In this document: piece after piece, positions 1 through 6,040 of the stretch | How positions within the stretch are numbered: position 1 is the first letter of the stretch | Layout of the letters: each line of letters begins with the position of its first letter | DNA from: Dehalococcoidia bacterium | GTDB taxonomy: Bacteria; Chloroflexota; Dehalococcoidia; Tepidiformales; Tepidiformaceae | Length of the DNA: 7,523 nt | Reading direction: 5' to 3' | Assembly: GCA_007126855.1 (NCBI GenBank) | Contig: SLAK01000443.1 | Span: 1-7,523 of the forward strand | Translations under genes and position numbers: made by a program | The notes under the pieces: generated by a model | The model's input: the letters and a program-made list of their open reading frames with translations, nothing else | The model's database searches: none | Told to the model about the DNA's origin: nothing

Positions 1-1252
1 CGCCGAGCCCCGCGAGCAGAGCCAGCACCGTGAACCCTGCTGCGTAGCTGTCGGTCACGTCATAGAGCACCCCGGCGATCACGGGTCCGGCGATCATCCC
101 GGTAACGCTGATGGCCGAGGACAGCCCCATGATGGTGCCGAATGATTCCCTGCCAAAGTAGTCCGCCCGGATGGCCACCAGCAGCGGACCCCGCATTCCC
201 CACGAGATGCCGTGGATCAGCGCGAAGCCGGCGACCATGAGGAACATGGTCGCGTGCGCCAGCATGAGCATGGCCACCATGTGCCCCACCATGCAGCCGG
301 TCACCAGCACCCGCTTGCTCATCCGGTCCCCGAGCATCCCACCGCTCACCATGCCCGTTACCTGCAACATCGCCACCAGCACCACCACGGCGGATGCCTG
401 CTCGATCGAATAGCCCAGCCCTTCGCTCAGGTGTGCCACCAGGTGCACCATCACCGCCGACACCACCAGCAGCGCCGCCGCATGCCCGACCGAGATGTAC
501 CAGAACTGCGGCGTCCGGATGGCAGCCCGCGTCGTGAATCCCGGGTTGGCCGCCGGTCCTGCGGCGCCGCCCCCGGGATTGCCCGTGGCCGAGATGTCAG
601 CCTCGTCCTCCAGCGGGCGGCCATCCGGGCCATAGCCGTAGGACTCCGGCCGGTCCCGCACCAGCCGGCTCAATGGCCAGGCCACCGCCAGGATGACAAA
701 GCCCGAAACGAACGCCATCGGCCGCCAGCCTGCGGTCGAGATGATCAAGGCCACCAGCGGCACCAGGAGCGCTCCAACCGGGAATCCCGTCTGCATCAAG
801 CCCAGCGCTGTCGCCCGCCGGCGTTCGAACCAGTTGACGACGGCAATCGTCAGCGAGAGGAACCCGGCCAGGCTCGAGCCCACCGCCATCAACGCCAGCG
901 CGGCGAAGAAGGCCAGCGGCGAGCCAACCTGGCTGAACGCCATGAACCCCACCGCGAGAATGACCACCCCGATGCGCATCACGCGCCGCGGCCCGAAGCG
1001 GTCCACCATCCAGCCCTGCAGGGGCCCAAGCCCGCCGACAGCGCCCACGCTGATAAGCGCGAAACCGGCCGAGAGCATCGTCCGGCTCCATCCGAATGCA
1101 TCCCCAAGGGCCACCATGTAGACGCCGCTCGACTGCAGGAGCAGTCCGGCCATCACCACCTGCACGGCCACGCTGGTGCCCACGATCCACCAGCCGTAAA
1201 AGAGCCGTCGCGGGTCGAAGCGCCGTGCCGGGAGTTGCTGCGGTCCGGTCAT
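1..1252 (-). CDS. MFS transporter (YcxA/OFA-like), C-terminus cut by the window edge
   Basis: Seen: a minus-strand frame open from the ATG at 1252 to the left edge gives 417 residues with alternating hydrophobic helices, about eleven to twelve. The N-terminus carries FYGWWIV (residues 18-24), common at the first helix of YcxA-like and oxalate/formate-antiporter-like carriers. The MFS signature loop between helices 2 and 3 is GWMVDRFGPRR (80-90), with a degenerate repeat in the second half, GGMLGDRMSKR (304-314). A hydrophilic Gly/Ala-rich loop at about 197-245 separates the two six-helix halves. Known: such proteins are inner-membrane secondary carriers, often for small organic anions. The substrate cannot be read from sequence. 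The start is uncertain: an in-frame GTG three codons upstream (1261) has a better-placed AAGG. Little should be missing, since family members are about 400-450 residues. The gene is divergent from the next one. Confidence 0.9.
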   Translation of the reverse strand, partial: MTGPQQLPARRFDPRRLFYGWWIVGTSVAVQVVMAGLLLQSSGVYMVALGDAFGWSRTMLSAGFALISVGAVGGLGPLQGWMVDRFGPRRVMRIGVVILAVGFMAFSQVGSPLAFFAALALMAVGSSLAGFLSLTIAVVNWFERRRATALGLMQTGFPVGALLVPLVALIISTAGWRPMAFVSGFVILAVAWPLSRLVRDRPESYGYGPDGRPLEDEADISATGNPGGGAAGPAANPGFTTRAAIRTPQFWYISVGHAAALLVVSAVMVHLVAHLSEGLGYSIEQASAVVVLVAMLQVTGMVSGGMLGDRMSKRVLVTGCMVGHMVAMLMLAHATMFLMVAGFALIHGISWGMRGPLLVAIRADYFGRESFGTIMGLSSAISVTGMIAGPVIAGVLYDVTDSYAAGFTVLALLAGLG

Positions 1253-1333
1253 CGGCGGCACGCTGCCTTCGCCCGAGACAAGGCGGGAAGGCCATGCGTT
1301 GCCGGGAGCCGTTTGGAGACCATGCGCGCACTA

Positions 1334-1362
1334 ACTCCAGCGGCCGCCCGCCGCCCCGTCAA
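1334..1362 (-). promoter_or_regulatory. Candidate sigma-70-like promoter for the MFS gene
   Basis: On the minus strand TTGACG (1357-1362, five of six matches to the -35 consensus) is followed, after a 17-nt spacer, by a weak -10, TGGAGT (1334-1339). It would give a leader of about 75 nt. The good -35 and ideal spacing support it. The poor -10 and the GC-rich setting make it tentative. Confidence 0.25.
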
Positions 1363-1374
1363 GCCCCCGGGGCT
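1362..1374. repeat. Short palindrome AGCCCCCGGGGCT
   Basis: A perfect 6+1+6 palindrome lies in the spacer between the divergent MFS and small membrane protein genes, touching the candidate -35 of the MFS gene. It could be an operator. In DNA this GC-rich such a short palindrome can also arise by chance. Confidence 0.25.
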
Positions 1375-1427
1375 GGCATCCGGTCGTTACGGCAGGTTGG
1401 CCCCCCAAATCGCGTCCATAGGGTGGG

Positions 1428-1462
1428 TCGAAAGCCTTTGCCCGGGTTGCTAGACTGGGCAA
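1428..1462 (+). promoter_or_regulatory. Candidate promoter with an overlapping inverted repeat, upstream of the small membrane protein
   Basis: TCGAAA (1428-1433) and TAGACT (1451-1456) are separated by 17 nt, each matching its hexamer consensus at four of six positions. An inverted repeat, TTGCCC (1438-1443) and GGGCAA (1457-1462), flanks the -10 hexamer, as an operator might. This would give a leader of about 65 nt before the ATG at 1529. It is pattern-based only. Confidence 0.25.
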
Positions 1463-1516
1463 TGAGACGTAGGGTTCAACCGGATGCTACTCCACCAGCA
1501 ATGGTGACCTTCAAAC

Positions 1517-1522
1517 GGGGGA
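1517..1522 (+). promoter_or_regulatory. Ribosome binding site of the small membrane protein
   Basis: GGGGGA sits six bases before the ATG at 1529. It favours that start over the ATG at 1501, which is in another frame and stops soon after. Confidence 0.5.
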
Positions 1523-1528
1523 TAGCAT

Positions 1529-1975
1529 ATGCGGACCGATACAGACGCTTCGAGCCGTACCAACGCGGAGCAGCGGCAGGCGCAAGAACACAGACATAGA
1601 CAAGACGCCTCCAATGCTTTGCCAACCGACGACGCCAGGATCTTCCGGCGCGTCTACCACAGCGAATTCACCACCCCACCAGACGAACAGCCGGATAACC
1701 CCGAACCACCGGGCGCAAACGGCACCACCGAGCCAGACGAGAACGATCGTCGTCCCGGACACGAAAGACTCGGCATCGCCTTCGTCATGGGTTTGGTCAT
1801 ATGCGCGGCAGTGCTTGCACTGGCCGCATTTTTTGCGCCCAGCGGCCTGGCCTGGTCCATCGCGCTCGGCATTCTCCTGGCCGCGCTCATCCTCTGGTGG
1901 TTCAAAGGGCTGGACGAAGTCGTCTTCCCGCAGCGCAACCGCTCGCGGGATCACAGCCACCGGCGCAGCCAGTAA
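1529..1975 (+). CDS. Small protein with disordered N-terminus and two C-terminal membrane helices
   Basis: I do not recognise a family. Seen: 148 residues. Residues 1-78 are highly polar and rich in Asp, Glu, Pro, Asn, Arg and Gln, so probably disordered. Two strongly hydrophobic segments follow (about 81-102 and 106-126) joined by a short APSG turn, then a basic His/Arg-rich tail (134-148). Arg/Lys on both outer flanks suggest a membrane hairpin with both ends in the cytoplasm. The start is supported by GGGGGA (1517-1522) six bases upstream of the ATG. An intrinsic terminator lies about 100 nt past the stop. Antisense frames across the locus are longer but lack domain-like composition, while this frame has clean helices, a start site and a terminator. 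It stands as its own transcription unit, divergent from the MFS gene and convergent with the ATPase. Function unknown. Confidence 0.7.
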   Translation: MRTDTDASSRTNAEQRQAQEHRHRQDASNALPTDDARIFRRVYHSEFTTPPDEQPDNPEPPGANGTTEPDENDRRPGHERLGIAFVMGLVICAAVLALAAFFAPSGLAWSIALGILLAALILWWFKGLDEVVFPQRNRSRDHSHRRSQ

Positions 1976-2073
1976 GCCGGGAACGCACTCCTCGCACCAG
2001 GCGCGAGCCGAACCGTGCCGGCAGGGCGGTCTGGCGTCCGCATATTCGTTCGCAGTGCTTTGATACCTCTGCA

Positions 2074-2104
2074 GCACCGGCTCCCGCGGCCGGTGCCTTC
2101 TTTT
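2074..2104 (+). terminator. Intrinsic terminator after the small membrane protein gene
   Basis: A perfect 8-bp stem, GCACCGGC (2074-2081) and GCCGGTGC (2089-2096), with a 7-nt loop is followed by CTTCTTTT. The T-run is on the plus strand only, so it ends the gene stopping at 1975. The convergent ATPase gene ends ten bases beyond. The same hairpin would form in that transcript too, but without a T-tract. Confidence 0.8.
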
Positions 2105-2114
2105 GTGCGCCTGT

Positions 2115-4901
2115 TCAATCCGCGCGGGGTTCGGCGGCTACCTCGTGTGTCTCGTGCGAGATTGGCCGGCCAAGCGCGTTCCGCAGCCGCTTCTCCAGCT
2201 CGATCGCTAGGAAGGTCAGTACACCGATGCCGATGATGAAGCCCCAGGCCTCCAGGCTAATCGGCTCCGTGGTGAACAGCAGGTTCAGCGGCGGCGCATA
2301 GGTGAATGCGAGCTGGAGCACCACCATGGCGGTGACACCGTAAACGATCCACAGGTTCGAGAACACGCCGAGCGAGAACATGGACTTGGTCATGGAGCGG
2401 CAGTTCAGCAGATAAAAGATCTGCACCACGATGAACAGGTTCACCGCGATCGTCCGGGCTTCGTCGATCGAGGCGCCGCCGGCGTCCGCCCAGTGGAAGA
2501 GCCCGAAGGCGCCTCCCACCAGGAACGCGGACACGATCAACATCCGCCCGCCCATGGCGCCGGTCAGCAATCGAGCATTTGGATCTCGGGGCGGACGCTG
2601 CATGATACCCGGCTCCTTCGGTTCAAATGCCAGCATCAGACCGAGAAACACCGCCGTGGTCATGTTCACCCAGAGGACATGCACCGGGAGCATCGGCAGC
2701 GTCGCCCCAACCGCCACCGCAAGGAGGATGACCAGTGCCTGGCCAAGGTTCGTGGGCAAGATGTAGACGAGGAACTTCGTCAGGTTGTCGAATACACCGC
2801 GGCCTTCCTCCACGGCAGCCTCTATCGACGCGAAGTTGTCGTCGGTCAGCACCATGTCGCTGGCTTCCTTGGCCACCTCGGTGCCGGTGACGCCCATGGC
2901 CACGCCGATATCCGCCTGGCGCAAAGCGGGTCCATCGTTCACGCCGTCGCCCGTCATCGCGACCACGTGGCTGCGCGCCTGCAACGCCCGGACGAGCCGC
3001 AGCTTGCCATCCGGCGGGATGCGCGCGAACACATGCGTATCCTGGGCCACGTCGTAGAGATCGTCATCACCGATACGCTCGAGCTCGCGCCCCGTCAGGG
3101 CCTTGGGCATCTCCCCACCGGTGTCGGTGCCGGGATGCCCGATGCCCAGCTCCCGCGCGATGGCTGAAGCCGTGATCGCGTGGTCGCCGGTGATCATCTT
3201 CACCGTGATGCCCGCCTCTTTGCAGGCGCGTACCGCCTCGATCGCCTCCTCACGCGGAGGATCGATCATCCCCTGCAGGCCGACCAGCGTAAGCCGGGAC
3301 TGCACGTCGTCGTGAACGACGTCCTCCTTATCCAGCGGGACCGTCTTCTCTGCAAAGGCCAGCACCCGGAGACCGTTGGACGCCAGGTTTTGCACTTCCT
3401 CCAGCACCCGGTCGGCATCCAGCTCGATCGTCTTACCATCCGGCCCCATGGCGTTGTCGCAGCGCTGCACGATGGCTTCCGCCGACCCTTTCATGAAGAT
3501 GACGCTCTCCTTCCCCTCCTTGGGCCGGTGCAGCGTCGCCATATACTGGTGTTCCGATTCAAAGGGAACTTCGTCCACACGCTGCAGTAAGTCGTCGTAT
3601 TCATCGGTCCGCAGGCCATACTTGTTGGCCGAAACGAGTAGCGCGCCCTCCGTAGGATCGCCCCGGATTCCCCAGCGGCCGCTCTGGTCGTCCTCGATTA
3701 GCGATGAGTCGTTGCACATCAACCCGGCAAGCAAGCATCGCTTCAGCGCCTCGTTTGAATCCGGCGCATCGAGTTCGGGATCTACGTCCCCGTGGGGCTG
3801 GTATCCGACGCCGCTGATGGAATAGAAGTGCCCGCCCGACCAGATCCGCTGCACCGTCATCTGGTTTTCCGTCAGCGTCCCGGTCTTGTCGCTGCAAATC
3901 ACGGTGGTGCTACCCAGGGTTTCGACGGCTGGCAGCTTGCGGATGATCGCACGCTGGCGAGCCATGCGTGCGACACCGATGGCCAGCGTGATGGTGACCA
4001 CTGCAGGGAGCCCTTCGGGGATGGCAGCAACGGCCAGCGCGACGGCCGCCAGGAACGCTGCGGAAACCACTTCGCCGTGCAAGAGGCCCAGGCCAAAGGT
4101 GACCACCGCCAGGGTCAGGATCGCCACCAGCAATATCCGGGAGAACCACGCGATGCGGCGCGTCAGCGGAGTCGCGATGTCCTCAGCGCTCTCCATCAGC
4201 TTGGAGATGTGCCCAACCTCGGTCCGCGGCCCGGTCTCCACCACCACGCCTGTCGCCTGACCGTAGGTCACCAGGGTCGAGGAAAACGCCATCCCCTTGC
4301 GGTCGCCAAGCTCGGTATCCTCATCGACCGGCGCAGTGTCTTTTGCCACCGGCACCGACTCCCCGGTGAAGGCAGCCTCCTCCACCTGCAAGTCCCGCAC
4401 CCGCAGCAGCCTGAGATCTGCCGGGACCTGGTCTCCCGACTGCACGAAAACGATGTCGCCGGGCACAAGCTTCGAAGCAGGAATGCTGTGGCGCTCACCT
4501 CCACGTATGACCGTGGCATCGGTGGCGAGCGTCCTGGTCAGGGCATCCAGCGCGGATAGCGCCCGCGCTTCCTGGATATAGCCCACGATGCCGATGAGTA
4601 CCACAACGCCAAAAATGACGCTCGCATCGACATACTCCGCGAGCAGCACCGTCACGATGCCGGCGACGATCAGGATGTAGATGAGTGGCTGGTGGAACTG
4701 CAGCAGGAAGAGCTTGAGCTGGCTGGGGCCGCCCTTCGCCTCTACTTCGTTGGGCCCGTATTCCTCCAGGCGCCGCTCGGCTTCCGCCCAGTCCAGTCCC
4801 TTTGAAGCGCTGGTGTCCAGCCGCTCCAGGACGTCCTCAGAGGACAGTGCGTGCCATGCAGTTGAACGTTCGTTGGCCATACCTGCTGCTGAGTGCTCCA
4901 C
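2115..4901 (-). CDS. ctpF-like: P2-type cation-transporting P-type ATPase, CtpF-like
   Basis: An inner-membrane ATP-driven cation pump. Seen in 928 residues: N-terminal cation-ATPase domain (about 15-85), actuator motif TGES (179-182), helix-4 PEGLPA (295-300), phosphorylation motif CSDKTGTLT with Asp338, nucleotide-domain KGS (471-473), hinge TGDH (571-574) and TGDGVND (650-656), and six C-terminal helices to about 900. Length is normal for the family. Helices 5 and 6 (PTNLGQ 716-721, NMTTAVFLGLMLAFEPKE 746-763) and the tail resemble mycobacterial CtpF from memory. That protein belongs to the DosR regulon and has been linked to Ca2+ efflux. Against the SERCA calcium sites, the helix-4 Glu (E296), helix-5 Asn (N718) and helix-6 Asn (N746) and Thr (T749) are kept, but the helix-5 Glu is Gln721 and the helix-6 Asp is Ala750, so the transported ion is uncertain. 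The start at 4901 is GTG; ATG at 4880 (residue 8) is an alternative. Transcribed from its own leader downstream of a terminator; convergent with the gene to its left. Confidence 0.95.
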   Translation of the reverse strand: MEHSAAGMANERSTAWHALSSEDVLERLDTSASKGLDWAEAERRLEEYGPNEVEAKGGPSQLKLFLLQFHQPLIYILIVAGIVTVLLAEYVDASVIFGVVVLIGIVGYIQEARALSALDALTRTLATDATVIRGGERHSIPASKLVPGDIVFVQSGDQVPADLRLLRVRDLQVEEAAFTGESVPVAKDTAPVDEDTELGDRKGMAFSSTLVTYGQATGVVVETGPRTEVGHISKLMESAEDIATPLTRRIAWFSRILLVAILTLAVVTFGLGLLHGEVVSAAFLAAVALAVAAIPEGLPAVVTITLAIGVARMARQRAIIRKLPAVETLGSTTVICSDKTGTLTENQMTVQRIWSGGHFYSISGVGYQPHGDVDPELDAPDSNEALKRCLLAGLMCNDSSLIEDDQSGRWGIRGDPTEGALLVSANKYGLRTDEYDDLLQRVDEVPFESEHQYMATLHRPKEGKESVIFMKGSAEAIVQRCDNAMGPDGKTIELDADRVLEEVQNLASNGLRVLAFAEKTVPLDKEDVVHDDVQSRLTLVGLQGMIDPPREEAIEAVRACKEAGITVKMITGDHAITASAIARELGIGHPGTDTGGEMPKALTGRELERIGDDDLYDVAQDTHVFARIPPDGKLRLVRALQARSHVVAMTGDGVNDGPALRQADIGVAMGVTGTEVAKEASDMVLTDDNFASIEAAVEEGRGVFDNLTKFLVYILPTNLGQALVILLAVAVGATLPMLPVHVLWVNMTTAVFLGLMLAFEPKEPGIMQRPPRDPNARLLTGAMGGRMLIVSAFLVGGAFGLFHWADAGGASIDEARTIAVNLFIVVQIFYLLNCRSMTKSMFSLGVFSNLWIVYGVTAMVVLQLAFTYAPPLNLLFTTEPISLEAWGFIIGIGVLTFLAIELEKRLRNALGRPISHETHEVAAEPRAD

Positions 4902-4903
4902 CT

Positions 4904-4909
4904 ATTATT
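4904..4909 (-). promoter_or_regulatory. Possible -10 element close to the ATPase start
   Basis: Minus-strand AATAAT lies two bases before the GTG at 4901 in otherwise GC-rich DNA. If it is a -10 box, transcription would begin inside the first codons and translation would use the ATG at 4880. No -35 match is seen at normal spacing, so this is speculative. A GGGGGA about eleven bases before the GTG supports the opposite reading, with GTG as the start. Confidence 0.2.
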
Positions 4910-4938
4910 GCGTCCCCCGGTCGCCCCGATGCGGATAC

Positions 4939-4979
4939 GAAAAGAATCCGTTAAGGCCAGACATGGCCTCACGGATTCT
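4939..4979 (-). terminator. Terminator-like hairpin in the ATPase leader (attenuator or second terminator)
   Basis: On the minus strand AGAATCCGT (4971-4979) pairs perfectly with ACGGATTCT (4943-4951). An inner stem, AGGCCA (4964-4969) and TGGCCT (4954-4959), closes a 4-nt loop, and the hairpin is followed by TTTCG, giving CTTTTCG across its base. It sits about 40 nt before the ATPase start and about 65 nt after another terminator. It is either a backup terminator for the gene ending at 5110 or, if a promoter lies between the two hairpins, an attenuator of the ATPase gene. It has no T-tract in the plus direction. Confidence 0.65.
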
Positions 4980-5044
4980 GCCGCGGCGCCCGGGCCGCCA
5001 GATGATCAAGGGTAGCAGTATTGATTTCCCGGCCGCGCCGCACA

Positions 5045-5080
5045 TGAGAAAAGCGCCACCCCCTCGAAGGGGGCAGCGCT
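5045..5080 (-). terminator. Intrinsic terminator after the two-helix membrane protein gene
   Basis: A 12-bp stem with two G-T wobbles, AGCGCTGCCCCC (5069-5080) and GGGGGTGGCGCT (5052-5063) read on the minus strand, encloses a 5-nt TTCGA loop and is followed by TTTTCTC. It lies about 30 nt past the stop at 5110 and should separate this gene from the downstream ATPase transcript. Confidence 0.85.
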
Positions 5081-5109
5081 TCCCTGTGGTGCTATCGGGA
5101 TTTGGCGTC

Positions 5110-5694
5110 CTAGACCTTCTCGACTGCCAGCTCCCCGTGCGGCACAGGCTTCTCCCGCGCAGGGCGCAACTGGAGAGCCGGGACCCCGAGGATTGCTGCG
5201 CCAACCAGGATTGCCAGGCCGATGCCGGTCAGCAGCAGAGTGAGCCCCATCACGATGACGAAGTTGCCAACCTGCTCCGCGAAGTACGCGGTCTCCAGCG
5301 AGGTGATGAGCGTGGTTGCGGTGATCCAGCTCGCCCGGTCTCCATTGGCAACCGGGTTGCCGTTACCGTCGACCGCTGCCTCAGCCGGGTCGTTCGTGCC
5401 GGCGGGGTTCCCATCCGGGGTTGCGAAGCGGCCCATCTCGGCATAGGTCAGGCCCTCGGTGCGGTTGAGCTGGTGCTCGCGGATGATTTCCGCCTGTGCC
5501 CGCGCCTTCGATCCGGTGTTGACGTGCTCGCCGGGAATTCGGGAATCCTGCGGTGCGATGATGTTCTCTTGGGCGAGGGTATCCCGCACATCGGCGCGGC
5601 CCTGATAACCGACGACCATCGAGGCGAGGCCAGAAACGACGAGGATGGCTGCGGCGGCGAGACCGCCAATGGCGAGAAGTTTGGGTGTTGACAT
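5110..5694 (-). CDS. Uncharacterised two-helix membrane protein (type often annotated as hypothetical or, wrongly, 'LigA')
   Basis: Seen: 194 residues. An N-terminal helix (about 6-29) is followed by a polar domain (about 30-140) and a second strong helix (about 144-172) with a short basic tail, so the central domain most likely faces outside the membrane. Recognisable stretches are GRADVRDTLAQENI (32-45), SKARAQAEIIREHQL (62-76), TYAEMGRF (83-90), an Asp/Asn/Gly-rich segment DGNGNPVANGDR (109-120) and ETAYFAEQVG (134-143). From memory this pattern recurs in short actinobacterial membrane proteins with no assigned function, some carrying a misleading ring-opening dioxygenase LigA label. No dioxygenase motif is visible here. 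The start is firm: ATG with AAAGGAGG six bases upstream. The gene has its own terminator. It is divergent from the ATP-grasp gene across a regulatory spacer and upstream of the cation ATPase. Role unknown. Confidence 0.8.
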   Translation of the reverse strand: MSTPKLLAIGGLAAAAILVVSGLASMVVGYQGRADVRDTLAQENIIAPQDSRIPGEHVNTGSKARAQAEIIREHQLNRTEGLTYAEMGRFATPDGNPAGTNDPAEAAVDGNGNPVANGDRASWITATTLITSLETAYFAEQVGNFVIVMGLTLLLTGIGLAILVGAAILGVPALQLRPAREKPVPHGELAVEKV

Positions 5695-5700
5695 GTTGCT

Positions 5701-5708
5701 CCTCCTTT
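5701..5708 (-). promoter_or_regulatory. Strong Shine-Dalgarno of the two-helix membrane protein
   Basis: Minus-strand AAAGGAGG ends six bases before the ATG at 5694. It is the best ribosome binding site in the window and fixes that start, suggesting efficient translation. Confidence 0.85.
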
Positions 5709-5716
5709 GAGCGTAG

Positions 5717-5740
5717 TCGCCTTTCGCCTTTTTTCGCCTG
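5717..5740 (-). repeat. Three near-identical 7-mers in the leader of the two-helix protein gene
   Basis: On the plus strand TCGCCTT (5717-5723), TCGCCTT (5724-5730) and TCGCCTG (5734-5740) follow each other. On the transcribed strand these read as purine-rich AAGGCGA or CAGGCGA units just upstream of the Shine-Dalgarno. They may be a leader element or simple-sequence drift. Confidence 0.4.
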
Positions 5741-5761
5741 TGACCTCTCTTGGGATGTCAC
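5740..5761. repeat. Inverted repeat GTGAC-N12-GTCAC
   Basis: GTGAC (5740-5744) and GTCAC (5757-5761) form a dyad about 45 bp upstream of the two-helix protein start, a usual operator position. Arms of five bases are short, so it needs comparison with orthologous regions. Confidence 0.3.
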
Positions 5762-5841
5762 CTTTGCGATGGCTGGTTGACTACCTGTATTTTCGCGACT
5801 CAAGGGCTGGAGCGAATGTCCGTTGGTTCCTCTCCGAAGCG

Positions 5842-5857
5842 ACCAATGGGTACCAAT
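5842..5857. repeat. Tandem ACCAAT repeat, period 10
   Basis: ACCAAT occurs at 5842-5847 and 5852-5857, one helical turn apart. An inverted copy of its core, TTGGT, lies at 5823-5827. The cluster abuts the CRP-type palindrome and could bind a second regulator. Confidence 0.3.
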
Positions 5858-5864
5858 TACGCAT

Positions 5865-5880
5865 TGTGAACGTAATCACA
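5865..5880. promoter_or_regulatory. CRP-family binding site (perfect TGTGA-N6-TCACA)
   Basis: TGTGAACGTAATCACA matches the half-sites and spacing of the classical CRP consensus exactly. The same core is used by actinobacterial CRP-type regulators such as GlxR and mycobacterial Crp. It lies near the middle of the divergent spacer, about 170 bp from the two-helix protein start and 220 bp from the ATP-grasp start. A second dyad, ATTACG (5856-5861) and CGTAAT (5871-5876), overlaps it. No regulator gene is in the window, so the binding protein is inferred. Confidence 0.55.
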
Positions 5881-5890
5881 GATGCACCAT

Positions 5891-5996
5891 CTATACCCGC
5901 ATGGGTGCCGCCTATTCATTTCACACTGCCACACAATTGCCAGATAGCAACGACTGCTTGTCCATAGGCGTGACCTATACGCGAATTGGCGCCACC
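5891..5996 (+). repeat. Imperfect 22-bp direct repeat, copies 84 bp apart
   Basis: Copy one (5891-5912) and copy two (5975-5996) both begin CTATAC and agree at 17 of 22 positions by hand alignment. The 84-bp offset is eight turns of B-DNA, which would place both on one face of the helix. Copy two overlaps a short inverted repeat, ATAGG (5964-5968) and CCTAT (5974-5978). They could be paired operators or a chance similarity. Confidence 0.3.
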
Positions 5997-6040
5997 CGTC
6001 CTGTCGCCGGTTGCAAGCGTCCCGGACTGGCAGCGGGCTC

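Noticed and set aside
109..1000. Repeated CACCATC/CACCAGC-like strings on the plus strand in the MFS region
   Set aside because: They are the reverse complement of common Val, Met, Ala and Gly codons in membrane helices, not a true repeat array.
597..1331. 244-codon minus-strand frame overlapping the MFS gene
   Set aside because: It is shifted by one base from the frame encoding the membrane helices and MFS motif; its product is Gly/Arg-rich without helices.
212..1453. 413-codon plus-strand open frame rich in His, Arg and Pro
   Set aside because: It is antisense to the MFS transporter, has low-complexity composition and no domain, and exists because stop codons are rare in this GC-rich phase.
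1976..2073. Possible tRNA or small RNA between the small membrane protein and its terminator
   Set aside because: No cloverleaf, T-loop sequence or internal stem of note was found on either strand; it reads as an ordinary 3' untranslated region.
1511..2077. 188-codon minus-strand frame opposite the small membrane protein
   Set aside because: It has no ribosome binding site or recognisable domain, and would end inside the terminator hairpin of the opposing gene. The plus-strand frame has clean membrane helices and a terminator.
4681..5691. 336-codon plus-strand frame
   Set aside because: It spans the antisense of two well-supported minus-strand genes and their terminator-bearing spacer, so it is a shadow.
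5110..5694. Annotation as aromatic ring-opening dioxygenase LigA
   Set aside because: Similar short membrane proteins carry this label, but no metal-binding or dioxygenase motif is present and the protein is mostly two helices with a small domain.
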